Shown here: positions 1 to 6,503 of the stretch, in pieces
Numbering within the stretch: position 1 is the stretch's first letter
How the letters are laid out: every line of letters starts with the position of its first letter
DNA from: Candidatus Thorarchaeota archaeon
Lineage (GTDB): Archaea > Asgardarchaeota > Thorarchaeia > Thorarchaeales > Thorarchaeaceae
NCBI GenBank assembly: GCA_016840245.1
Contig: JAEOST010000515.1
Coordinates: 1-8,153, forward strand
DNA: 8,153 bases
Direction: 5' to 3'
Notes under the pieces: model-generated
What the model saw: the letters and a program-made list of their open reading frames with translations, nothing else
Databases searched by the model: none
Told to the model about the DNA's origin: nothing
Translations under genes and position numbers: made by a program

Positions 1-1137
1 ATGCTCTCATTGGGTACAAGTGGACTGATGCACGACTATGGACCCGCATACACTGCTAGCGTTCTTCACGTGATCAGCCATGGTGTATTCAAGGCGTTAC
101 TGTTCCTCTCTGCTGGAGGTGTGATTCATGCAGTCCACACCAAGTACATCACGAAAATGGGTGGACTGAAGAAGCATATGAGGAAGACATTCATCGTGAT
201 GTGGATAGGCGTCTTGGCGTTGGCGGGAATACCGCCACTCTCAGGATTCTGGTCCAAAGATTCTATAATCGAGTGGACTTTTGAATTGGCCTTTCATGAT
301 CACAACCCACTAGGTTGGCTACTCTTTGGATTTGCAGTTCTGGCTGCCGCTTGTACAATCTTCTATAGCATGCGGCTCATGGGAATGGTCTTTTACGGTC
401 CTTCAAAGAATGGTGAGGACCATCACGATTCACATTCTGATGAGAGTCATGATGAAGAAGAAACTCATGGAGAGAGTCATGATGACCAACATTCCACACC
501 ACATGATCCAGGTCCGGCGATGATGGTTCCATTGTACATATTGGCTGCTTTCACTGTAGGTGCAATCTTTGTGTATCCAATTGTTCAGAATATTATCATG
601 GACACACATCATACTTGGCTTGAAGTCTTGACTGAGATGATTACAGCTAAAATAGTCTATCCTGGAATCATACCATTTGCCATTACTCTTGGAGCTCTAG
701 CCCTCGGTGGAATTCCTGGATACATGATATACATCAAGAGAGCAGACAAGCCCAATACAATCATACCAGAAAAGGGCGGCTTACGAAAGCTCTACAACTT
801 CCTGCGACACAGATGGTACATCAATGGGTTCTACTATTGGATTCTGAACAAGTTCCTCAACTTTGCAGATTGGTGGAGAACTCGAATTGACGACAAGATC
901 ATTGACGGCATTGACTTCAAATCGGCCAGTGCTGCCATCGCAATCTCAACGAAGGTGCGATGGGTTGACGACCATCTTGTTGACGGGTTTGCAGAAGGTC
1001 TCTCTACCCACAGTGTTGGTGCATCTGATACCAGTCAGGCTGCACAGACAGGACGAATCAATGACTACCTAGCAATGGTGATATTTGGAATAGGCCTGAT
1101 GGTCATCATTGTGCTTGTTACAGCGGGGGTGATATAA
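1..1137 (+). CDS. nuoL: Complex I-like NuoL/FpoL proton-pumping subunit (5' truncated by window)
   Basis: This is the C-terminal 378 residues of the distal antiporter-like subunit of NADH-quinone/F420H2 dehydrogenase-type complex I, an integral membrane protein that couples electron transfer to ion pumping. The first in-window ATG is internal: the fragment begins about where E. coli NuoL residue 311 lies, so roughly 310 residues are missing upstream. Visible landmarks are H23, H27 and K31 in the discontinuous helix (H334/H338/K342 in E. coli) and the SKD motif at K86-D87 (K399 region). Later come helices at about 104-133, 172-196 and 220-246, a long amphipathic lateral-helix region (about 262-345), and the QTGR motif (349-352) before the last membrane helix (354-376). 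An unusual His/Asp/Glu-rich loop lies at 138-170. It is followed after 1 nt by nuoM. Family assignment is firm; whether the complex uses NADH, F420H2 or ferredoxin cannot be told from here. Confidence 0.96.
   Translation: MLSLGTSGLMHDYGPAYTASVLHVISHGVFKALLFLSAGGVIHAVHTKYITKMGGLKKHMRKTFIVMWIGVLALAGIPPLSGFWSKDSIIEWTFELAFHDHNPLGWLLFGFAVLAAACTIFYSMRLMGMVFYGPSKNGEDHHDSHSDESHDEEETHGESHDDQHSTPHDPGPAMMVPLYILAAFTVGAIFVYPIVQNIIMDTHHTWLEVLTEMITAKIVYPGIIPFAITLGALALGGIPGYMIYIKRADKPNTIIPEKGGLRKLYNFLRHRWYINGFYYWILNKFLNFADWWRTRIDDKIIDGIDFKSASAAIAISTKVRWVDDHLVDGFAEGLSTHSVGASDTSQAAQTGRINDYLAMVIFGIGLMVIIVLVTAGVI
1125..1133 (+). promoter_or_regulatory. Ribosome binding site for the TTG start of nuoM
   Basis: GGGGGTGAT differs at one base from the ideal GGAGGTGAT complement of the 16S rRNA 3' end. 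It sits 5 nt before the TTG at 1139 and lies inside the last codons of nuoL. This strong site supports the non-ATG start and translational coupling of the two genes. Confidence 0.75.
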
Positions 1138-1138
1138 A

Positions 1139-2689
1139 TTGCAACTCGATTGGACAGGTATAGCAACTAGTATCAATATCCTACCTTTGATGATTGTAAT
1201 TCCAGTTATCGCAGCAATACTGGCGTACTTCGCCGGTGACAAGGGTGCCCGGATACTGACACTGATTGTTACGGTAGTAGAACTTGCATTAGCTGTCTTG
1301 CTACTGTTGGCAATTGACTACTCGATAACCGACATGTCAGAATTCTCCTGGTCGTACCAACTGGGTACGCTCACTCTTGGAGCGGACACTGCTTCCCTGA
1401 ATATCGCATTTGGTGTTGATGGTCTATCAGCAGTGATGGTACTGCTAGCTAATCTGGTTGTATTCATCGCAGCAATTTCATCCAATCATATCAAGGAGTC
1501 CAAGGGCTTCTACTATGCTCTATTCCTGCTCTTGCAGGTAGGCCTCCTTGGAGTATTCATCTCAACTGACCTGATTAGCTTCTTTATTTTCTGGGAGCTA
1601 GTACTCATTCCAATGTTCTTCATCATTGGAAAGTTCGGTGAGGAAGGATGTCAACATGCTGCTGTCAAGTTCTTCATCTATACTCATCTCGGATCAGCAG
1701 CCATGATCATAGGATTCTTCTTCCTATTCATGATGTCACCTGTGCATACATTTGACATGATTGTGCTTCGCGGAGTTAGTCTGGCTCCAATGGTGTCGAT
1801 TGGTTTTGCATTAGCAGTCTTCATGGGTGCAGGTGTCAAGCTTCCAGTTTTTCCTTTACACAACTGGTTGCCGTATGCCCACGTTAAGGCACCAACACCA
1901 GGTTCTGTGATACTTGCAGGTATTCTGCTGAAGATGGGTGGGTACGGGTTCATCCGACTTGGTCTCTGGTTAGTGCCTGAGGCTATGGCACGTCTGGCAG
2001 GACCATTTGCTATCATTGCTGTATTCACATGTATCTATGCGGCATTCACAGCGATGGCTCAGACAGACATGAAGAGTCTTGTCGCATATACATCAATCAA
2101 TCACATGTCGTGGGTGTTACTGGGAGTTGCGATCGCAGCTGCAACTTATGGCTATCCAGAATTACATCTGATTGGATCTTTGGCAATTTTAGGTGCTGTC
2201 TTTATGATGTTCAGTCATGGCACAATCATATCAGTGATGTTTATCATGGCTGGTCAGTTGAAATATGCTGCAGGAACACGAGAGATACCTGAGATAAAGG
2301 GGCTTATGGAGAAGGCCCCTCGTATGTCGATAGTGTTCATCCTGGCATCTCTTGCGGCATTTGGTCTTCCTGGATTCAGTGGATTCATCGCTGAAGTGCT
2401 TGTCTTCTTTGGTGCTGTTTCATTCATAGCTATTGATCTGGTTTGGTTCTGGGTCTCGTTCATAGGGTTTGGAATATTCCTCACGGTGGGATACCTCCTG
2501 TGGACTCTGAACCGTATTGTGTTCAGCGATCCTGATCCAGAAGCTGAGGTTACCGAGGCACCTTGGAGCGACCTGATAGCTCCGATACTGATGATGATAC
2601 CAGTTCTCCTATTGGGAATCTGGCCAGATCTTATACTCGATTACCTCTATCCTGTGGTTGACTTCATTCTACTTGGAGGTGTACCATGA
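1139..2689 (+). CDS. nuoM: Complex I-like NuoM/FpoM proton-pumping subunit
   Basis: This full-length antiporter-like membrane subunit of complex I has 516 aa, against about 509 in E. coli NuoM, with about fourteen predicted membrane helices. The key channel residues are recognisable: E153 in the FWELVLIP segment (E144 in E. coli), K234 in GVKLPVFPLHNW, K265, H322 in the SINHMSW segment, H360 in FSHG, and E419 in GFIAE (E407). These suggest a working proton path. The start is a TTG placed 1 nt after the nuoL stop; no ATG gives the expected N-terminal helix, and an SD of 9 bases stands 5 nt upstream. Its end overlaps the nuoN start by 4 nt (ATGA). The gene is complete and shows no damage. Confidence 0.97.
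   Translation: MQLDWTGIATSINILPLMIVIPVIAAILAYFAGDKGARILTLIVTVVELALAVLLLLAIDYSITDMSEFSWSYQLGTLTLGADTASLNIAFGVDGLSAVMVLLANLVVFIAAISSNHIKESKGFYYALFLLLQVGLLGVFISTDLISFFIFWELVLIPMFFIIGKFGEEGCQHAAVKFFIYTHLGSAAMIIGFFFLFMMSPVHTFDMIVLRGVSLAPMVSIGFALAVFMGAGVKLPVFPLHNWLPYAHVKAPTPGSVILAGILLKMGGYGFIRLGLWLVPEAMARLAGPFAIIAVFTCIYAAFTAMAQTDMKSLVAYTSINHMSWVLLGVAIAAATYGYPELHLIGSLAILGAVFMMFSHGTIISVMFIMAGQLKYAAGTREIPEIKGLMEKAPRMSIVFILASLAAFGLPGFSGFIAEVLVFFGAVSFIAIDLVWFWVSFIGFGIFLTVGYLLWTLNRIVFSDPDPEAEVTEAPWSDLIAPILMMIPVLLLGIWPDLILDYLYPVVDFILLGGVP
2675..2681 (+). promoter_or_regulatory. Ribosome binding site for nuoN
   Basis: GGAGGTG is a near-perfect Shine-Dalgarno inside the end of nuoM. It precedes two adjacent ATGs (2686 and 2689) by 4 and 7 nt, so either Met could initiate. 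The position implies coupled translation through the ATGA overlap. Confidence 0.75.
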
Positions 2690-4203
2690 TGATACAATTA
2701 CTCCCCGATATCGCAACTGCTCTTAGAACACTATTCGCTCCATTCACTGACTTTGTGTCTGCGAATATCTCCCCCGATTGGATTGCGTCACTTCCAGTGC
2801 TTACACTGATTGGCTTCTCCATACTCACACTGTTGGTTCGAAAGGGTCGAGCTCCGTTAGTACTGAGCTTGATAGGTGTAATCCTAGCAGCACTTGAGAT
2901 AGTGATATTCGAGCCAGGCGATTCATTTGGAGGTCTCTTTAGAAGGGATGCTTTTGCTGACTTCTTCATCTACATCATTCTCATTGTTGCATTCCTCGTG
3001 TTATTGTCAGCAACAACCTATGGTGGTGAGAACGGGACCTATAACTTCCTGTTCCTGATGTCCTTTGCTGGTGCGATTTGGGTTGTAATGGCAACCGATC
3101 TAATAGCACTGTTCTTAGCTTGGGAACTTATGAGCACACCAACATACGTATTGGTGGCTCTAGGACCTCATAGAGGAGCCGTTGATGGTGCAACTAAATA
3201 TTTCATCATGGGAATGATGGCGACAGTGTTCATGTTATTTGGAATCGCACTAGTCTATGGGATAACTGGTACAACTGCCCTCGCTGATATAGCAACTGCC
3301 GTGAATGTGATCTGGGCTGGTGGGCCTGCAATGGATCCGCAAGCGTACACATTGATTCTATCAATTATCATGTTCGTTATTGCGTTTGGATTCAAGATAG
3401 GGGTATTTCCAGGTTGGATGTGGGTAGCTGATACTTACGGTACTGCTGATGGTAGCGTTGCTGGTTATCTTGCTGGAGGCACGAAAAAGACGGGAGTCAG
3501 TGCAGTAATGCGCATCTTGATGTTCTCGTTCTTTGTTGCTACTGTTGACTGGATGCCATTCATAGTTGTGGTTGCTATCCTGACTATGGTGATTGGTAAC
3601 TTCTTGGCATTGACATCAGATGATGGCAACTTCCCCATTGTCAGAATGTTAGCATACTCTAGCATTGCCATGATGGGATATCTCTTCGTAGGTATCGCAG
3701 CAGGAACTGAGCTTGGAGCTTCAGCAGCAATGTTCCATGCCTTTGCTCATGCCCTAATGAAGACAGGTGCATTCATTCTGATCTGGGCTTTGTCGCTAAA
3801 ATTGTCAAAGCAGGTCACATACAATGATCTTGCCGGTCTGAGTAAACGTTCCCCCATAGCAGCTGCATTATTTGCTATGCTGATATTCGCATTAGCAGGT
3901 GCACCTCTCACCGTTGGAATGTGGTCCAAATGGCTTCTTCTGCCCTATAGTGCAGTAGCAGCAGGGATGTGGTGGCTCGCACTCATTCTGTTGTTGAACT
4001 CTGTGTTCTCACTAGGGTACTACCTGCGAGTTCTGAAATACATGTACATGGTTGAACCCACTGATACGACTCCAATCAAGCTTCCACGCATTCCTATGAT
4101 TGCAGTGGCTATTGCTGTGATTGCAATCATGTTCCTGTTCTTCCAACCAGACACAGTACTCACTTATGCATATGAGGCAGCGGCAGTCTTGTTCACTCCG
4201 TGA
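2686..4203 (+). CDS. nuoN: Complex I-like NuoN/FpoN proton-pumping subunit
   Basis: This is the third antiporter-like membrane subunit of complex I, 505 aa against about 485 in E. coli NuoN, with about fourteen membrane helices. E147 in FLAWELMSTP matches E. coli E133. With a constant offset of 20, K237 (GFKIGVFPGW), K267 (TKKTG) and K415 (MWSKW) match K217, K247 and K395. At the same offset, the His that follows the first Lys in E. coli (H224, in a PFHLW context) is Trp244 here, and the usual GAP-x-PV stretch after it reads GTADGSVAG, so this segment is divergent. The start is ATG 2686 or 2689, both served by GGAGGTG at 2675-2681. It is the last gene of the nuo block in this window: a hairpin with T-run begins within its stop codon. 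Confidence 0.95.
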   Translation: MMIQLLPDIATALRTLFAPFTDFVSANISPDWIASLPVLTLIGFSILTLLVRKGRAPLVLSLIGVILAALEIVIFEPGDSFGGLFRRDAFADFFIYIILIVAFLVLLSATTYGGENGTYNFLFLMSFAGAIWVVMATDLIALFLAWELMSTPTYVLVALGPHRGAVDGATKYFIMGMMATVFMLFGIALVYGITGTTALADIATAVNVIWAGGPAMDPQAYTLILSIIMFVIAFGFKIGVFPGWMWVADTYGTADGSVAGYLAGGTKKTGVSAVMRILMFSFFVATVDWMPFIVVVAILTMVIGNFLALTSDDGNFPIVRMLAYSSIAMMGYLFVGIAAGTELGASAAMFHAFAHALMKTGAFILIWALSLKLSKQVTYNDLAGLSKRSPIAAALFAMLIFALAGAPLTVGMWSKWLLLPYSAVAAGMWWLALILLLNSVFSLGYYLRVLKYMYMVEPTDTTPIKLPRIPMIAVAIAVIAIMFLFFQPDTVLTYAYEAAAVLFTP

Positions 4204-4236
4204 GAGAGGATTTTCCTCTCTCTCCGTTTTTCTTTT
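4202..4236 (+). terminator. Hairpin and T-rich run ending the nuo operon
   Basis: GAGAGAGGA (4202-4210) and TCCTCTCTC (4214-4222) form a perfect 9-bp inverted repeat with a TTT loop. A T-rich stretch follows (4227-4236). The 5' arm starts at the second base of the nuoN TGA stop. The shape is that of an intrinsic terminator; archaeal termination relies mainly on the T-run, which is also present. Confidence 0.65.
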
Positions 4237-4325
4237 CATCGGCAATAGAGCGCATCAGTTAGTGACCTCTCGAAGCTCTTATACCCCAGTTTGCATATCT
4301 AATTTGTAATCAAACTTATCGAAGG
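4237..4325 (+). promoter_or_regulatory. Probable promoter/leader region of the cytochrome gene
   Basis: This spacer separates the nuo terminator from the cytochrome start. CTTATACC at 4278-4285 is a weak archaeal TATA-like element; initiation about 25 nt downstream would leave a leader of roughly 20-30 nt. A GAAGG at 4321-4325 is the only SD-like motif. It abuts the ATG at 4326 but is 9 nt from the in-frame ATG at 4335, which favours the latter. No RNA gene or small ORF is evident. The TATA call is tentative because similar AT-rich words are common by chance. Confidence 0.35.
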
Positions 4326-5819
4326 ATGTTACAAATGGTTCGGTATGGTGAATCGAATGAGATTAACAAGCGTCTAATTCTGGGATACTACCTCTTCTTA
4401 GTCCTAGTTGGATTTACTGTCATACTTGGACCAACTGGAGGTGGGATTCCAATCTCAATAACTTCTGGAAACCGCGAACACAATTTCGCTTCTCCGAATC
4501 CAGATAGCTTCGAATTAGAACACTGTGGAACATGCCATCCTAACCAAGCAGGTAACTGGACTGGGACCAGTCATGCTGATGCTGCTCATGCAATCAATGC
4601 TACACATGTTGGGATTGGCTCTTACGTTGAGATAACTTTCGCTTTCTTCAATGCTTCTTGCGCTGAGTGTCATACAACGGATATTGACGGAGATGGTAGT
4701 TGGGACGTGCTTGGTGTGACGTGTTTCTCATGTCACAATATGACCACACCCTTGGTTGACTATTCAGGTGATGCCTGCGCAGATTGTCATTCAGGTGTAG
4801 GTGAGCATCCATACCAGTACTTGATCTGGCAGAATTCAGCACACGCTAACTCTTTGACTGTATTGAGGACCAGCGATCACGCAGCTCCATATTGTATGCA
4901 CTGCGAGACTACTGAGGCTTTTATACATCAACAGAATCCCGATTCGCTTAGTTCAGATGTGGATTTAGGTTTTGATCCCACAGGAGATTACAATTCAATT
5001 TCCTGTCCTGCCTGTCATGCTGTCCATGCGAACTGGTCTAGCGTTTCACCTGCAATGATTCGCGCTTCAAATAGTAAGGAGCTCTGCGGAACCTGTCATG
5101 TTGGACCCCATCATCCAATGTACCAGGTCTGGACTGGTAGTCCTCATGACCTTGTAGGTGTGGAGTGTATCGATTGTCATGGATATGATTTGACACCCGG
5201 TGAGAATGTATTCCTCAATCACACCTTCGTTGTCAAACCTGATATCGCATGTGGACAGGCAGTTGAATGCCATGGAGAGGATCCAGAATGGGCTCTCTTC
5301 CAACTTGATTCAATTCAAAGTGACTTTGAGAATCTTACAGATTATATCTTAACTGATGCGTATAATCTACTCGATGAGATTCAAGTATACAATGCAACAT
5401 CTGGCTCAAATCACTCATTGTCTAATTTTGTGATGTGGCAAACTGAGGAAATCATTAGCATTGTTAACTATTACATGGCTGATGGCTCATATGGATTCCA
5501 CAATCCTTTGGAGATTGCAAGTGAGTTGAATGCAGCTCACATGAATCTATTGGAGTTGATTGATTACTTCCATGAAAACGATATTATAGTCACATCATGG
5601 ATAACTACAACCACCCCTACAACAACCACTGCACCTATTACAGAACCTAGCACTGAGTCGAGCTCTACTACAACAACTACTACAACAACTACTACAACAA
5701 CTACTACAACTGATACCACAAATCCATTTGGTGGAAACCTTATGATGATAATCACAATTGGGTCAATTGTTGTGATTGTTGTATTCTCTGCACTCATCTG
5801 TCGCTCAAGACAAAGATAG
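4326..5819 (+). CDS. Surface-anchored multiheme cytochrome c with poly-Thr stalk
   Basis: This is a probable extracytoplasmic electron carrier of 497 aa, numbered from ATG 4326; ATG 4335 (M4) is better spaced from GAAGG. A hydrophobic signal or anchor (about 16-36) precedes a Cys/His-rich domain. CXXCH motifs start at C67, C112, C133, C151, C227, C254 and C281. C190 begins a CXXCE, and C309 a CX5CH. A W-x4-H motif follows three of them (W78/H83, W168/H173, W269/H274), likely supplying distal heme ligands. This pattern resembles the cytochrome c554/NrfA-like superfamily, as does the helical tail with GFHNP (390-394). After it come a Thr-rich stalk (427-465) including T448-T462, a membrane helix (about 471-491) and a basic tail. 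Nine N-X-S/T sequons fit an external location. Substrate and redox partner are unknown. The multiheme identity is firm; enzymatic activity is not established. Confidence 0.9.
   Translation: MLQMVRYGESNEINKRLILGYYLFLVLVGFTVILGPTGGGIPISITSGNREHNFASPNPDSFELEHCGTCHPNQAGNWTGTSHADAAHAINATHVGIGSYVEITFAFFNASCAECHTTDIDGDGSWDVLGVTCFSCHNMTTPLVDYSGDACADCHSGVGEHPYQYLIWQNSAHANSLTVLRTSDHAAPYCMHCETTEAFIHQQNPDSLSSDVDLGFDPTGDYNSISCPACHAVHANWSSVSPAMIRASNSKELCGTCHVGPHHPMYQVWTGSPHDLVGVECIDCHGYDLTPGENVFLNHTFVVKPDIACGQAVECHGEDPEWALFQLDSIQSDFENLTDYILTDAYNLLDEIQVYNATSGSNHSLSNFVMWQTEEIISIVNYYMADGSYGFHNPLEIASELNAAHMNLLELIDYFHENDIIVTSWITTTTPTTTTAPITEPSTESSSTTTTTTTTTTTTTTTDTTNPFGGNLMMIITIGSIVVIVVFSALICRSRQR
5667..5710 (+). 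repeat. 12-bp tandem repeat encoding the Thr run
   Basis: The unit ACTACAACAACT occurs three times in full (5667-5678, 5679-5690, 5691-5702), then partially to 5710. Each unit encodes four threonines. It underlies most of the 15-residue Thr run in the cytochrome stalk and is a likely site of length variation by slippage. Confidence 0.85.
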
Positions 5820-5829
5820 AATCAGAACT

Positions 5830-6318
5830 CTATGAGAGAAGTGCTCGAGAAAACTTCAGAGCTGGCTGGACGATGACTCTCCGAAGAACTTCTCGGAGGG
5901 TCTTGTTTCTCCTTGCTGCTCTGGCTATTGGCGGTGATAATTCATAATAGGTGAAAACAAACACTCGACCGAGTGGATTCGATAGAAGATGTTGATCTCG
6001 AAAGTGTCTGAGCTCATCAAGTCGTGGGTCAAGAGGTGTCCCAAATACGGCTGTGGCGATGAAGCATTCTGAGATATGCTCATGGCAATAGATCTCGTCA
6101 TCCATAACCTTTGCCTTGTGCTTGTCGCAGAGGTATACGGCTTTTCCACATGTGACACAGCTACCAACCTGATCAATCCCGTCAGGTAGTTGGATTCCGC
6201 ATTTCTCACATGAAATCCGTTTGATTGCATCTGTCAATGTGGCGCCACAATGAATACACTCAGAACCACCTAGATCATTTATCCTTCCACAATATCTACA
6301 CTCAACTTTCTCAGGCAT
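5830..6318 (-). CDS. Zinc-ribbon protein with C-terminal CFI-box domain
   Basis: This is a 162-aa protein of unknown function. The N-terminal half is a set of likely zinc sites. The first is a ribbon (C7, C10, C21, C24). The second is a larger cluster (C37, C40, C54, C57, C64, H67, C78, H81) spaced like a cross-brace or B-box-type finger. From residue 84 the ECFIATAVFGTPLDPRLDEL segment starts the domain catalogued as CFI-box-CTERM, which continues with RHFRD, the LLSNPLGR and YYELSPPIA motifs and a basic amphipathic end. That domain occurs at the C-termini of diverse archaeal and bacterial proteins, and its role is unclear to me. No signal peptide is seen, so the protein is probably cytoplasmic or membrane-peripheral. 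The start ATG is preceded by GAGGGG at 6 nt. It converges with the cytochrome gene, with only 10 nt between stop codons. Confidence 0.85.
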   Translation of the reverse strand: MPEKVECRYCGRINDLGGSECIHCGATLTDAIKRISCEKCGIQLPDGIDQVGSCVTCGKAVYLCDKHKAKVMDDEIYCHEHISECFIATAVFGTPLDPRLDELRHFRDQHLLSNPLGRVFVFTYYELSPPIARAARRNKTLREVLRRVIVQPALKFSRALLS

Positions 6319-6503
6319 GCGTTTCCCCTCTTGACGAATATTTCAACGATTTCTAATACGACAGTTGTTGATAAAAGGGTATTCCGAACGAGAGTAAGTT
6401 ATTAGTACAGGTTGTACAGTATACACAGTCGGATCAGGAACTAGGGGGAACCCGACAGCACGCCGCTGAAGTGAATGATCCATGTTGTGGTTGGGAGCAC
6501 CCC
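6319..6503. promoter_or_regulatory. Divergent intergenic region with two start signals
   Basis: This 185-bp spacer separates the minus-strand zinc protein from the plus-strand membrane protein and must hold promoters for both. For the minus gene, GAGGGG (plus 6325-6330) is the RBS, and a TTTTATCA-like element (plus about 6370-6377) could be a TATA box. For the plus gene, GGGAG (6493-6497) is 6 nt before ATG 6504. GTACAG is directly repeated at 6405-6410 and 6414-6419 beside an AT-rich AGTATACA. No tRNA or other RNA gene is apparent. Core promoter placements are guesses. Confidence 0.4.

Noticed and set aside
1684..2028. 114-codon minus-strand ORF within nuoM
   Set aside because: Antisense shadow of a well-conserved nuoM stretch; no domain and no RBS evidence.
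5564..5797. Minus-strand ORF with a long poly-Val run
   Set aside because: It is the antisense of the ACN-repeat Thr stalk of the cytochrome; the Val run (GTN) is a mirror of the Thr codons.
5875..5902. 10-bp inverted repeat (GACTCTCCGA / TCGGAGGGTC, one G-T pair, 8-nt loop) about 55 nt past the cytochrome stop
   Set aside because: It lies within the zinc-protein coding sequence over Leu-Arg repeats, so codon coincidence explains it. It could act as a plus-strand terminator, but the T-run after it is weak.
6405..6425. GTACAG direct repeat and TGTA-CAGTA-TACA dyad in the divergent spacer
   Set aside because: Half-sites of 4-6 bp are too short to call an operator from one sequence.
6471..6503. 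Possible in-frame GTG extension of the membrane protein, including a Cys-Cys pair
   Set aside because: There is no well-spaced SD before the GTG, while GGGAG sits 6 nt before ATG 6504.
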